Part shown: piece after piece, positions 32,053 through 43,889 of the stretch
How the letters are laid out: each line of letters starts with the position of its first letter
How positions within the stretch are numbered: the stretch's first letter is position 1
Assembly: GCA_022478985.1 (NCBI GenBank)
Contig: JAKSZP010012185.1
Location: 1 to 64,000 of the forward strand
Origin: Massospora cicadina
Lineage: Eukaryota > Entomophthoromycota > Entomophthoromycetes > Entomophthorales > Entomophthoraceae
DNA: 64,000 bases
Direction of reading: 5' to 3'
Position numbers and translations under genes: made by a program
The notes under the pieces: generated by a model
What the model was told of the DNA's origin: nothing
Seen by the model: only the letters and a program-made list of their open reading frames with translations
Database searches by the model: none

Positions 32053-33018
32053 TATGTAGTAAACAATGTCATTGTAACGCCCTCAGATTTCTCCCCAAGG
32101 GTATTAATGGCAATGGGCAAGGCCATGATGGAGGTAGAGGGGATGGCCACAGAAGATTGGGTAGCCTTAGAGCGCACATTCACCAGCTTAGCTGGAGAGG
32201 TAGGCACAGCAGCTTTAGTGAGCTTTTGCAGCTGTATAAGTTGTTAAAACCTTATAGGGTGTTGATTTATTAGAAGGAGTAATAGCCTTGTTAAGTTGCA
32301 CTGAGGGAACAGGTTTTGTAGAGAGGATAAGCACAGGTGAACGCACTCCCAACTGCTCAACAAGCGGTAGCTCCTCAATGGTGGGAGCTGAAGATTTCAC
32401 CTCAGCGTCACTTGTGTTAGACCATAATTGGAATTCAGCCACTTTGAACAAAGCCTCTTTGATGTCACAGAGACGTTTGAAGTGGCGTTTCACTGAGATG
32501 ATGTTCTATCTAGAGAGGGTCAAGAGGCTAGCCCAGTTAACAGGGCGGCAATGGCATTATCAAGGGTAAGCACGTTAGAGGTGGTCTCCCTTTTTGCAGT
32601 GAGGTAAAATCGTTCAGCAAAGGCAATAGTTGATTCACCTTCCAACATACTAAGGCGCATAAAGGCCTGTTTTTCCCTGTGTAGACTCTGTTTGGATCTG
32701 AACTCAACAAGAAAAGCTTCCTTCACCTTTGCCCAAGTGTATGAAGGGTTCAGGTTAGGGATTATCATCTCTTGCAATAGATGACTTAAACATGAAAGGA
32801 TGTGGCGCATTTTTTGCTTGTCTGTGGCGCCATCCATCACGGCTTCATAAACTTATAAGAGGTAGCAATGCTCCCTTCACCAGGGGTGAACTTGTCCTTA
32901 ATAGGGAGTCTGTAAGGGCGCTGTTCAAGCTCCTCAAGGCGGGAAAAAGCGCTGGTTAGTTGCTTTTCAAGAGCAACGAGGTTTAGTGTACAGGGATCCC
33001 CTGTAGTGATCACCATTT
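32053..33018 (-). pseudogene. gag: N1 gag
   Basis: Open pieces at 32,837-33,018, 32,520-32,840 and 32,215-32,493 are in different frames. The first has a coil-like LVALEKQLTSAFSRLEEL and FTPGEGSIAT. The second has MMDGATDKQKMRHILSC and TWAKVKEAFLVEFRSKQSL, the capsid part shared with E3, E4 and E6. The third is a Pro/Ser/Lys-rich tail. No intact zinc knuckle is seen. Confidence 0.75.
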
Positions 33019-33772
33019 TGTTGGAATCCAGCTTTTTGGGGTGCTCGCTGGTGCTAATGCCGCTGGATCCCATAAAGATTCTAATAAAAATAAAAATAAG
33101 CGCTACTAAAAATTAATTTTTATAGATTTATTAGGAGTGTGGGGATAAAGTTAAAATTGTTCCCTCTTGCTTTTTGACCAAACAGTATTTAAACTATTTT
33201 GAAGGTTTGGGGAAACTTAAGGATAGTTTCAGAATAGCTTAGTGGATTCTGAATTAGGTAATATGGTAGGTGCTCCTAGCAGATCTGAGGAAAAACGATT
33301 TACTTTTTGGGAAACTGATAGATAAGGTTTTGGGGCAACACAAACCCATGTGGTAAGGCCTTGATGAAATCAACCAATCACTGCTAGATAAAGTATTTTT
33401 ACTTTGGGGGACCTCCGCTACCCCTATAAAAGGGGTGGTCCCCACATAGGTGCATTGAGGGACTTGGTGATAGTGGGGGAGTACCTTCTTTTGGTGGCTA
33501 AAATTTGTTGTGTGTTGGAGTAAACTGAACAATTAATTTTCCATTTTGTGCCTGTGCAGAAGTCAAAATGGTGTTACCCTGATTAATGGGGTAACACCAA
33601 GAATCGCGCCAGGGTCTTTTGGCCAATTTCTACAAAATTTTTGTTAACGTTATTATTATTAAAATAGCCTTCAGGTTTATCAGAAACTCATAAATGGCTG
33701 ACGTTTCCTTATTTCAGCTGAATTTGACCCAATACATTCTTCCTCTGCAGCTGAGAGGGCAAATTTCTGACA
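33019..33772 (-). repeat. N1 5' LTR
   Basis: 754 bp, alike to 27,537-28,296 with scattered transitions. It contains CCCCTATAAAAGGGG near 33,420-33,434 on the plus strand. Confidence 0.85.
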
Positions 33773-33777
33773 GATGG

Positions 33778-35376
33778 CATATGGAGCTAGCCCAATACAA
33801 ATTTTGGGTAGAATAAATGATGGGTTTGACAAATATTCTAACAGACTGGTTGAGTTGGTATGCAGGCTTATCTTATAAGAAGGATGAATTGGAGGAATTT
33901 AATACAGCCACAATGTTCCAACCAGGTCAATTTACAATGATTGAGGATGGGGGGAGTAAGTTGGGGGAGGAAGTCCGCCTGAAGCAGATATGGTCAGAAT
34001 TTGGATGGCAATTAAAAGCTGAGATAAAGGAAGGACAGCCACATGGGCGCCGTAGGTCCTTCATGAAGAGGCGTGGGGTGGTATGCCACAATTCTCACAT
34101 GTGGGTGCCAAAATTCATCATTACAATGGGAGTCAATTTGGATCTCTCATGATCATCCATTGGCAGGTCATCTGGGAGTGGAGAAGATGGTGGAGTTGGT
34201 ATGATGGGACTATTTGTGGCTGGGCCTGCAGGAGGATGTCAGGAAAGCATGTGAGGGAGTGTTTGGTATGTGCAAAATTGAAACCCTCAAGGAAACCTCT
34301 TTTAGGTAAGTTAAACCCATTGCAGATATCACATGCGCCATGAAGTTTAATTAGCGTTGATTTTATAATGGGTCTTCTGAGGGTGCAGGGAAAAGATGCA
34401 GTTATGGTGGTCTTGAATAAATTGACCAAATATGCTGAGGTTTTTCATGTACAGGAAGTTTTTTGGCAAAGGATGCAATACGGATTTTCATTGAAGTATT
34501 ATCCTGGCATGGTTTACCTGAGGAAATTGTTTCAGACTGTGGTCCCCAGTTTGTCTTAAAATTTCTGGTCAAGTTTGTTGAAAAATTTGGAAATCAGGCC
34601 TGGTCAGTCCTTGGCGTACCATCCTTAATCTGATGGACAGATGGAGAGGGTGAATCAGATACTTGAGCAGTATCTCCAGTGTTACATTTCTGATCAGCAG
34701 GATGACTGGGTTCTGCGGGTTCAGTTGGCCAAATTTGCTTATAACAAACATTTTCAATTGTCAATGAGAATGACTCCATTTTTTACAAATCATGGTCTAA
34801 ATCCCAGTCTGACTGGGGGATCTGTGGAGTGGAGTGTGTCAGGGGGTGGATGAGATGGCGCATACCATGGTGAATATTGGGAAAAGGCTATGAGGCAATT
34901 GGAGCAAGCAGTGGCTCAGCAGAAGCATCAGGCTGATTGATGAAGAGTGCAGGATCTGGAATTTGAGCCTGGGGACTGGGTATTGGTGGCAGCTAAGAAC
35001 TATTCTGTTCCAGTTAAGAGTTGAAAGCTGGGACCAAAGTTTTTGAGCCCATACCAGATCATTTGAGGTATTAATTGGGTTGCTTTTGAATTGGGATTTC
35101 CAGAAGGTTCTAAGGCCCATCCGGTGATTCATGCTTCCCAATTATGGGCGTTCAAAGGAAAGGGTCCAGATCAACCAGGACCTTTAGACTATAGGGAAGG
35201 GGATGATCAGAAATATGATGTAGAGCGGATATTGGATGTGAGATGGGTGAAGGTCCGGCAGCAATTTCTGGTGAAGTGGAAAGGTTACCCAGTGGAGGAG
35301 GTGACGTGGCAGATGAAGGAAGACTATGCACGATGCCTGGGGGTAGGTCCATGAGTTTGGGCCTCACAGGAGGTGA
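33778..35376 (+). pseudogene. E2 RNase H end, integrase and chromodomain
   Basis: After the RNase H end, an integrase zinc domain is seen in GHLGVEKMVEL and the paired Cys region near 34,150-34,290. Core pieces follow: EEIVSDCGPQFVLKF near 34,520-34,565 (second Asp) and, at 34,641-34,760, ERVNQILEQYLQCY with the Glu. The end (35,205-35,350) is a chromodomain: YDVERILDVRW, FLVKWKGYPVEEVTW. It holds the aromatic residues that would bind methylated histone tails. Many stops lie between. The LTR starts within 30 bases of the chromodomain. Confidence 0.8.
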
Positions 35377-36079
35377 TGTAATGGATCAGGTTGCACTTAA
35401 TCCGCACATTGCTTTGGATCAGGCTGCACTTGATCTGCAAATGGTTTTTTAGGAAGGGCAACAAATAGGAGAGAAGTGTTGGAGGATGATCTGAGGAAGT
35501 CAGAGTTGGTGGTGAGTCAGATGGGGAGTTGTGCAATCAAGGCTGAGAGATTCAACGTTCCAAGACTGAGATGCATCTGAGAGAATATAAGTCAGGGTTA
35601 CAAATGGCTTGGATGATGATCTGGTGGGATATGAAGTCTTATTAAGCGATTTGTTAAATAGTGTTCAAGAGATCCTAGTATAGGAGGGAGCTTATTACAA
35701 GACTAGCAGAGTGCTATTTATTAGGGGATGGTTGGGGCCTAAATTGCCAGTTGTGTCTTCTAAAGATTGGAAAATTAAAATAAATTGCTTGCTATTATAA
35801 ATCTTATTTATTAAAGTCATGTTATTATATTGAAGTGATGAGATCAACTAGTGAGCTTGGCGTGGCGTTGGCATCATTCTCAGCCCTCTCATGGAGCCAG
35901 AACCTGTTATTGATGTGCAGTGTCATTGGAGCAGTGGTGCGGGAATACATGGCAACAATGAGGCATGGTGGGAGGGTTTGGGGGATGGGCTTCTGCGGGC
36001 CTGTCCCTAGTTTGGTCAGCAACATGGCTCTTACTACCCAATTCCTTCATGGCATATTGGTGAAAGCCCGCCCATTACA
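35377..36079 (+). repeat. E2 3' LTR
   Basis: 703 bp from TGTAATGG to CCATTACA, preceded by the purine-rich AGGAGGTGA. It is followed by the duplication CCTGG. Confidence 0.85.
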
Positions 36080-38780
36080 CCTGGCATGTGTTGTTCCAAT
36101 GGCAAAGTCAATTAGCCACCACTGGCTGAGCCACCAGAACCACTTTTAACTTATGTGGCTGAGCTACTCAATAGTCCAAAACTTTCTAGAGATTATTTGG
36201 AAATACAACTCATGCTTTCAAATGACATTGTTTGGAGTGACAAATATTATGAGATATGGTAATTTCATGCCCACATTTAAAGTGCAAAGACAAGTGTATC
36301 AGCAGATTGGTTCACTTCTTTTAGTACCCAATGAAGATCCGCAGTTTTTGCAAAATTTATTTTATGGACAATGTGGAGGAGAAGATTAATCATAGATGTG
36401 CATTTAGTGAAATAACAGATGCAAAATTATTGGTGAATTATGAGCATTATTCCATGAGCACAACTGTTTGGCCAGAGATTTTAAATCTGCATTGGAGAAT
36501 GTGAGAGCGGATGAATTAAAAGTCATTATCAGGGCAGACAAAATTCCATCATGTGGGCATGAAAGGTGCTTCAATGCTCCAATGGCCCCTGAAGTAGCAG
36601 CTGTATTATCAGAACAGAGATTACCTGACAAGATATTGTATCAGCAGATGAGATCAAATTAAGCAACTTGTTGCTTAAATACACTGATTATACAATGCAC
36701 TTCAATATCCAATACTGTTTACACAAAGAGAATATGGATATCATTTAAAAATTGTATTAAACTTATCCCATCACATGTGCTGCACCAAACAAAAAATGTC
36801 AGTTGTATGGATTTTTATGCATATCATATCATAAATAAAGCACAACAATATAACCACATCCTGAAGTGTCGTCAACTTTTATAAAAATTCATTATTGATA
36901 TGTATGCTAAAGTTGAAAGCAAATGACTCAATTACATTTGTTACAATCAATCAAAGATTAGAGTCAAAGAGTATATTCATATGCAAGATACAATTGTGAA
37001 GGATGGAAATGTTGCTAACATTGGACAAATAGTTATACTTCTGGCTTCATATAATGAAAGTCCAAGACACATGCATGAATGTGCTCAAGATGCTCTGACA
37101 TATGTTTTCAAATATGAATCTCCAGATCTTTTCATCATGTTCACATGAATTCCATCTTGGACTGAAATCAAAGATTTACTTCTGCCTGGCCAGCAACCAT
37201 CCCATCATTATAACCTCACAGCGAGAGTTTTAAACAAAAATTGATACATTACATGGATCACACTCTTAAGAACTATATATATATGGAGAAACTCACTGCT
37301 GGATGTATTCCATTGAATGGCAGAAAAGAGGTCTATTATATGCTCATATCTTAATTTAGTTGGTTGAAAATTGTTCCAACTCAAATTGATGATATCATTA
37401 CTGCTGAGCTGCCCAATCCAGAAGAAGATCCAGAAATATTAAATTGTCAAAAAATATGATTCACAGACCATGTGGACTACAAAACCCACATTTGCCATGC
37501 ATGAAAAATGGAAAATGCAACAAAAAGTATCCACGTCAGCTGTTACCAGAAACACAAACTGGTGGCGATAGTTATCTGTTGTACAGATGATGTAAACCAG
37601 ATGATTGAGGACACACAAATACTATTAAAATTAATGACATTGATTTCAAAATTGATAAACAATGTATAATGACTTACTCTTCTATGCTTTCAAAATCATA
37701 TAATGCGCATATCAACATAGAGTCTTAAAATTCAGTTAAGTTAATCAATATACATATGTAAGTGTGTTAATAAAGGCAGCAATATGGCAGTTTTGGACTT
37801 ATGAATCTTAATGCGCCAATCAATGAAGTCAAACAATTTCAAATGGGATGTTATATTAACAGTTATTAAAGCTGTATGACAAATTCTTGGTTTTGACATT
37901 ATTGAACGCTTTCTTGCTGTCATGCATCTTAGTTTTCACTTAGAAAATGGTCAATGAGTCTACTTCATGGAAGAGAATGCACCCCAGAGAGCTGCAGATC
38001 CACCAAACACAACGTTGACTGCTTTTTCAAATTGTGTGCAACTGACAAATTGCAAAAATGTTGCTGCCTCATGAAGTCCCACACTATTACACTTGTAATA
38101 ATCAATGAAGAAATTTTGCAGAAAAAAACGAGGCACCAGGCATTCTTCAATACCTGGCATATTTTCTACTGGTGCATTAAGATTAGTATATACTGTTTAT
38201 CTGAATAATTGTGAACTCTACTATATACAAATGCTTCTTCACATAGTCAAAGGACCAACATCATTTCAAACATTCAAAACTATTGATGGTTAAGTGTGTC
38301 AGACATACAGAGAAGCATGTTTCAAACTTGGTTTGCTAGAAAATGATCAAAATTTGGACAACACATTAGCAGAAGCATCTGAAACATGTCATGCTCACCA
38401 AATATGAACACTGTTACCATAATTTTGACAACCTATGTGCCTTCTGATCTGAAAGACCTATGAGAAAAAACACAAAGAGAGTATGAGTAAAGATATACTT
38501 TTCTGAGCACGCAGACAACACTTGACTGAATGTACCTTATTCAGAAGAAATTTTCAATAAAGCACTGATATCATTTAAGAATATGTGAATGTCAATTAAC
38601 AACAAAATTTTTATCAGCTTGGGCTATTTTTACCAGAACGTGACAGAAATGATGTTATAAATAGATATGTATTATGAGAAAAATAATATGACATTGATGC
38701 ACTACAAGTCTATGTTGAGGCACAGAAAAGGCTCTTAAAAAATGAACAAAAACTTGTTTATGACACAGTTATGGAGAATG
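36080..38780 (+). pseudogene. Helitron Rep-helicase gene: Helitron-like N region and Rep domain
   Basis: After the E2 duplication the frame resumes at GMCC. Pieces such as FKVQRQVYQQIGSLLLVPNE (36,280-36,330), ELKVIIRADKIPSC (36,515-36,552) and NAPMAPEVAAVLSEQ belong to the Helitron-like N region. DLLLPGQQPSHHY (37,170-37,210) leads into Rep. The HUH motif reads YAHIL near 37,345; the family has HAHIL, so the first His is Tyr. The Tyr pair reads YICKC at 37,751-37,765, where the second Tyr has become Cys. Stops and frameshifts are frequent. Rep would nick and rejoin DNA. Confidence 0.8.
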
Positions 38781-40130
38781 TATGAGGTGCAAATGGTGGA
38801 CTTTTTTTTTTGATGCACAAGGAGGCACAGGAAAAACAATTCTTTTCAATTTCATACTCACCAAAATTTGAATGAAGCATAAGATTACTCTGGCTGTGAC
38901 ATCATTGATATTGCATCAACGCTATTCAATGGAGAAAGCATGGCACATTTAGATCTCAAGCTGCCATTGAATTAAGTCTAGCTGCAGATATTTTTTGCAA
39001 CATTGGAAAAACTTCTGAAATGGCAACTGTATTGAAAAATGGCAATTAATTATTTGGGATGAATGTACCATGGCCCATAAAAAAGGACTTGAGGCACTTG
39101 ATCATACTCTGTGAGATTTCCAAAGTGATCAATGTCCAATGTGCAGAGCTTTGATACTTCTCGTTGGTAATTTCTGTCAAACTTTGCTATCATTTTAAGA
39201 TTAACATCAGCAGATGAGCTGAACGCATGCTTGAATAATGTGGCTCTCTGGAGACATGTGAAGAAAATTAAACTGTCAACCAATATGCATGTGCATTTAC
39301 TTGGACATGTTTCTGCACAAACATTTGCAAGAAACTTTTGGATATAAATGATGGCAAACTTCTAGTTGATCTTGCAACACAGGTGATATTGTTCCTACTG
39401 AACTTCTGTCAACTTCTGTCATTAATTGAAGATCTTGAAAAGAAGGTCTTCCCAAACATCACCAATAACTTCAGGAATCATGATTGGCTTTGTGAGCAAG
39501 CTATCTTAGCTTTAAAAAAATGATGCAATTAATCAAATCAGTAATAAGATTCAATTGAAAATTTCTGGTGCAGTTTCATAATACAAATCCATTGAAACAG
39601 TTACAGAAGAGGATTAAGCTGTATATTATTCAGTCAAATTTCTCAATTTATTGGAGCCTCCTGGAATGCCATGATACATATAAACCTTAAAAGTCATCTC
39701 ACCAATACTGCTCTTTTAGAATCTGAACATGCCAAAAATGTGCAACAGAACTAGACTTTCCATGAAAAACTGATGCCAAATGTGATTGAAGCAATAATAA
39801 TTAACAGAAAATGTAAAGGAAAAGATGTTCTGATTCCGCGCATTTCTGTGATTCTCACTGATTTGCCCTTCACATTAAAACAACTATATTTTTTGTACGT
39901 CTTGCTTTTGTGATGACAATCAACAAAGCTCAAGGGCAGTTGCTGCACGTTGCCAGATGAAATTTAGAAAATGCATGTTTTTTGCATGGTCAACTATATG
40001 TTGCTTGCCCCAAAGTAGTAAATCTAAAAACTCTATACATCTATATGCCAAATCAGAAAACCAAAAATATAGCTTATCCACTTTCGTTATGCTAGATGTT
40101 AGTATTAGTTTCAATTATTTTAAGTTGGTT
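38781..40130 (+). pseudogene. Helitron Rep-helicase gene: Pif1-type helicase domain
   Basis: Walker A reads FFDAQGGTGKTILF at about 38,798-38,840, with Gln where Pro is usual. Walker B reads LIIWDECTMAHKKGLEALDH (39,042-39,101), complete. The next motif is ILLVGNFCQTLL, changed from the usual GDFRQ. Motif VI is MTINKAQGQLLHVA at about 39,913-39,955, followed by HGQLYVAC. The last part (YIYMPNQKTKNIAY) ends near 40,100. It is broken by several stops, for example after 'GNFCQTLLSF'. The helicase would unwind the donor strand. Confidence 0.85.
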
Positions 40131-40394
40131 TAATTATATAGCAAATTGAATAGTCAAAAATATTGTTCTTTCACATTTATTCATAAAAATTTATATAGTT
40201 CATAATCTATTTATAATAATAAAAATAATATAATTTCATCAGTATAAGTCATCTTTTATTTTTCCACATTTTACATAACGCATTATAGATTATATACAGA
40301 CCATCCATTTTTATATAAAATAAATATACAAATGCATGAAAACGTCATCCAGGTTCTGCTTATCTTAGTATATATATATATATTATATATATAT
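40131..40394 (+). other. Helitron 3' flank and (TA)n run
   Basis: AAAACGTCATCCAGGTTCTG followed by CTTATCTTAG|T near 40,337-40,370 is a possible decayed 3' end of the autonomous Helitron. I see no clear hairpin. A (TA)n run follows at 40,371-40,399. Confidence 0.3.
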
Positions 40395-40731
40395 ATATGG
40401 AAAACTATTATCACTTGAATATCTGAACCAAAAATCACCAACTTAGTAAAATATTCTATAAATTTAGAAAACTGTCATAAGATATTTTTAAAAAAAATAT
40501 AACAATAAAATAAAAAGTTATATATATGATTGGGTAAAGTGTAAGATTCTAATGAAATTATATTATTTTGACTGAGCATTTTGGTATTATTCAGTTTAAT
40601 TAGATATGTTCATAGGTTTTGATAATCAGTTGGTAGTTTTTGGTTGATTCAAAAGTTAATAATGGCTTTAAATGGGTGGTGGTTGGTGGATTTAGGCTGA
40701 TTTGATGGGCTCAATGGTTTCTGGTAAATGG
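40395..40731 (+). mobile_element. Helitron A-type fragments, cut by E5
   Basis: ACCAAAAATCACCAACTTAG and AATAAAATAAAAAGTTATAT are matched in Helitron A near 6,620 and 7,600 (inverse). Because they occur in the reverse order of A, two partial copies probably meet near 40,490. The second continues after E5 at 52,717-52,785 (GTTTTAGTTAATTTGATAGG), matching A near 6,850. Confidence 0.6.
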
Positions 40732-41097
40732 TGTTGGGGAACTAGTAAATTCTTGTGTATTACTCAATGGGCATCAGGTGGCAGAGCATAACTCTCAAGG
40801 TTTTCAGGTTCATCAATTTGGCAGTCATCATCAGTCATTCTAGGTGTTTATGACTTAAAACGCCCAGGGAAGGATACATCTTAAAACTGGAAGATAAGAA
40901 ACACAACAGGAAATTAAACTTTAGAATCTGATATTTATTGTGATAAGAACTGCAGATATTTATACATGTTTCTAAAAATATTATGGTGCCTAGAATGTTC
41001 TATAGGAATCAACTGAAATCAAGATAAAAATGAATATTTTTTGAACGTGGAATTACTATTCAAGTGGATTATAACGGAATTATTAATCAGTTTGACA
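40732..41097 (-). repeat. E5 3' LTR
   Basis: 366 bp. On the plus strand it runs from TGTTGGGGAAC to CAGTTTGACA and matches 52,346-52,712. Confidence 0.85.
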
Positions 41098-41099
41098 CT

Positions 41100-42310
41100 A
41101 TCATTTTTATACTGGTAAAGTAAAAGACGGCTGCCATTGATGGTTAACTGATATGGCACTCTATTAAGGGTTTCTAGGTTGTAATTTACTTATAAAAGTA
41201 CTTTGGTAATTCTAAACAGCCCTTTGAAATGTGGGTGAGTTTTATTGGAGCAGGAGTTTATAAGTTCATTTTAATACAAGAGGACTAGATCTCCTTTTGT
41301 TAAAACATGTAGGTTTTTGAGGTGATTGTCATAGTTGGTCTTTATTTGATGGGCATGATCTTGTACCAGTTTCTCCATGTAAGACCGTTTTGAGTGGCAG
41401 GTTGATGGAAAAATGGTTGCTGAGTTGCTTGGCCAATGGGTTGGGCTGAAATCTTATTCCAAACAGCAGTTTATATGGCGTATGCTTGGTAATACTATGT
41501 ATTTTGGTTCAGTCTTCCCAAAGGATGGCAGGTAAGCATTCAGGCCATCTATTAGGGTTGTCTATGATTCTCCGTTCCAGGGCATGCATCAGTGTTTGAT
41601 ACATCTGTTCCATTAGTCCAATAAATCGAAATTTTGTATGCTGTTGCCATGGAGTGGCGATTGTGTACCTGAGCCAACATTTCCTCAATTAATTTATCAT
41701 TGAAATGTGGTCCCTGGTCAGTCAGGATAAGCTGAGGGGTTATATATAGTAAATATCTATTCATATAGGAACTGGGCTGTGGTGACTGCATCAGCTCAGA
41801 TAACTGCTTTAGCAACAGGCCAACAGATGAAGTATTCAGTGGCTACTAGAATATACTTTGATCCATCAGTGGAAACCCTTAAAGGTCCCATAAAGTTGAG
41901 GCCTCACATTTCAGATAGTCCAGGTGTTGCTATAGGGTTCAGGGGTTTCTGGGCACCTGGTAACTTAGCAAAGACTTGGCAGGCATGGCATGTGGATACA
42001 TAGTTGCTGACTACAGTATAGGCATTTGGTCACCAGTATACAGCAAAGAGTCTCAACCAGGTGGCTTGTACTCCAAAGTGTCCAGCATTATCATGAGCCT
42101 CCTTCATCAGCTGCACGCATTGGTTTCTTGGAACCACCTGGGCCACTGATCCCATGGTACATACATACAGGTGCCCTTCAAATGTTAAAAATTTTGAACA
42201 ACGTTTTTTAAATGATGGTATATCCTGGATATCACTTGGTACTTCAAAATCTTCTAGGAACTTCCATATCTGCAAAATCTCATTCTTGAGATCAATCTCC
42301 CCCATATGGA
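41100..42310 (-). pseudogene. E5 integrase
   Basis: The open piece 42,030-42,305 holds the zinc domain (KEAHDNAGHFG, then CHACQVF after a stop). The core starts with LVATEYFICWPVAKAV near 41,850, so the first catalytic position is Glu as in E1. It continues with LTDQGPHFNDKL near 41,720. The part carrying the last Glu is changed to a short out-of-frame piece near 41,610. The C-terminal part near 41,200-41,350 is barely readable. Confidence 0.75.
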
Positions 42311-42329
42311 AGATTGCTAGTCTCGCTGG

Positions 42330-43452
42330 GTTATTGTGGATTTTTGATAACCCTTCTGCTACTGCATTAAGTCATCCAGGGTGATGCATGAATTTTAATA
42401 AAACTCCATTAGCTCATATCTCCAATTTACCCAGTGCCCATTTGGAATGTGGTTATTTAGCAGAAAAATTGTCTGCTGAGTTTTCAGTGAATACTGTGAC
42501 CCACTGGTCCAACAAATATCGGAATTCATGAAGAGCAAACACTTCAGCCAGAACCTCTTTCTTAAATGTTAAGTAGTTATATTATTCTAGGGCAAATTTT
42601 CTTGAAATGAATATAATAGGTAAAGACTTGTTTCCCAGTAGCTTATAAGCACAACCCCAATGGCTGAATCACTGACATCTGTGAACAACTGAAATTCTTT
42701 ATCAAAGTTGGGGAAGATCAGGATGGGAGCTTGAACTAATGCACTTCTCAGGCTGAAAAAACTCTGGTGGGCAGCATCACTGAAGTCTCAAGGGGTTCCC
42801 TTCTTCTGGAGAGGGTACAATGGAGAAGCTACCTTACTGAAGTATGGAATAAAGGCATGATAGTAGTTGACAGTTCCCAAAAGCTAAGGAGTTCAGCTGT
42901 ATTGTTTGGGATGGGCCATGTAGAAATAGCTTCCATCTTAGAGAGGTCAGTGAGTTTTCCTTCTGGTGAGATAATGTGCTCTAGCAGCTTCAGCTCTCTA
43001 GTGCAGAGTATAAAATTTGACTCATTGATGCCAAGGTTTTCTTCCTTAATCCAATGAAGTACTGCTCCTAGGTCCTGCAGGTGTTGATTGAAAACAGTGG
43101 ATTAGATGGTGATATCATCAAGGTAAACAGTGAAACACTAATTTGTTAATCCATGGAATAATTTATACATAACCTTTTGGAAGGTTCTAGGAGCTTCAGT
43201 AAGACCAAAGGGAATTTGAGTGTACATAAACTGTCAAAAATGGTGATGAACGCATTTTTAGAATAGACTCTTCCTCCATTACCAGTTGATAGTGCCCAAA
43301 GAACAAATCAATATTGGTGAAGTACTGTGCGCCTCCCATGGTATTAAAGATGTCTGTGATCAGTGGCATTGGGTATGCATTTTTCTTTGTTACTCAGTTT
43401 TAGAGGGATGTAGTCAACGCACAAGTGGAGTTTTCCATTCTTTTTGGGGACA
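42330..43452 (-). pseudogene. E5 reverse transcriptase (main part) and RNase H
   Basis: From 43,452 leftward the minus strand reads IVVPKKNGKLHLCVDYIPLK, the start of the polymerase. The active site TVYLDDITI lies near 43,097-43,122 and is intact. Further left are thumb pieces and an RNase H start with FTDVSDSAIG near 42,670-42,700. The family has FTDASD. Stops occur, but the frame is easier to follow than in E1. The upstream part continues at 49,953. Confidence 0.75.
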
Positions 43453-43457
43453 ACTAT

Positions 43458-43871
43458 TGTTGGTGCTACAGTTCTTTTGACTGGCGCTGGGGTTCGCGGT
43501 GGCTCAAAGCTGGAAAATTGGAAATGAGCACTGAAGAGAAATGGAAAAATAAAGGTTAGTTTACTAAATATTTTATTAATTCAAAATGCTTCGATATTTA
43601 TAGGGTGCATTGGGACTTGATGCCTTTGGGATCTTTGGAGCCTCATCCAATCAGGATCTTTACTAACCTTCCAGAAAGGCCTCCTTGAGGGCGTCCTCAA
43701 TGGATATCATTGCTCACCTGACTGAGAAGGTGGAAAGCCCGCTCCACGTGACTCAGTACTAGGTAAGGATGATCCAGAAAAGTTTTGTCTTGGCTGGAAT
43801 TGACAACTGATTTGGCACAGCCAGATTTGGAAGATGGGAATTTGAGACAATTTTTATCTTGAATCCTGACA
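43458..43871 (-). repeat. E3 3' LTR
   Basis: 414 bp. On the element strand it starts TGTCAGGATTC after a purine-rich GATCTTGAAGGGGGCC. A TATA box (CCCTATAAATAT) and AATAAAATA are readable on the element strand, near 43,600 and 43,570. Confidence 0.9.
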
Positions 43872-43889
43872 AGGCCCCCTTCAAGATCC

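Larger units (their letters stand above)
27537..33772 (-). mobile_element. Gypsy retrotransposon N1, inserted in E2
   Basis: LTRs at 33,019-33,772 (5') and 27,537-28,296 (3') bound a gag-pol interior on the minus strand. The duplication GATGG lies at 27,532-27,536 and 33,773-33,777. The primer-binding site next to the 5' LTR reads TGGTGATCACTACAGGGG (minus strand, about 32,997-33,016). It is in the same family as E4. No chromodomain is visible. Confidence 0.9.
24182..36079 (+). mobile_element. Chromodomain gypsy retrotransposon E2, split by N1
   Basis: LTRs at 24,182-24,850 and 35,377-36,079 (TGTAA...TTACA) bound gag, protease, polymerase, integrase and chromodomain. The 5-bp duplication CCTGG lies at 24,177-24,181 and 36,080-36,084. 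It is inserted in the Helitron gene. Element N1 (27,537-33,772) interrupts its RNase H. Without N1 it is about 5.7 kb. A second, older member of the family ends at 1,712. Confidence 0.9.

Noticed and set aside
40370..40400. The (TA)n run as an origin or attachment site
   Set aside because: It is a plain microsatellite in AT-rich DNA with no supporting motif.
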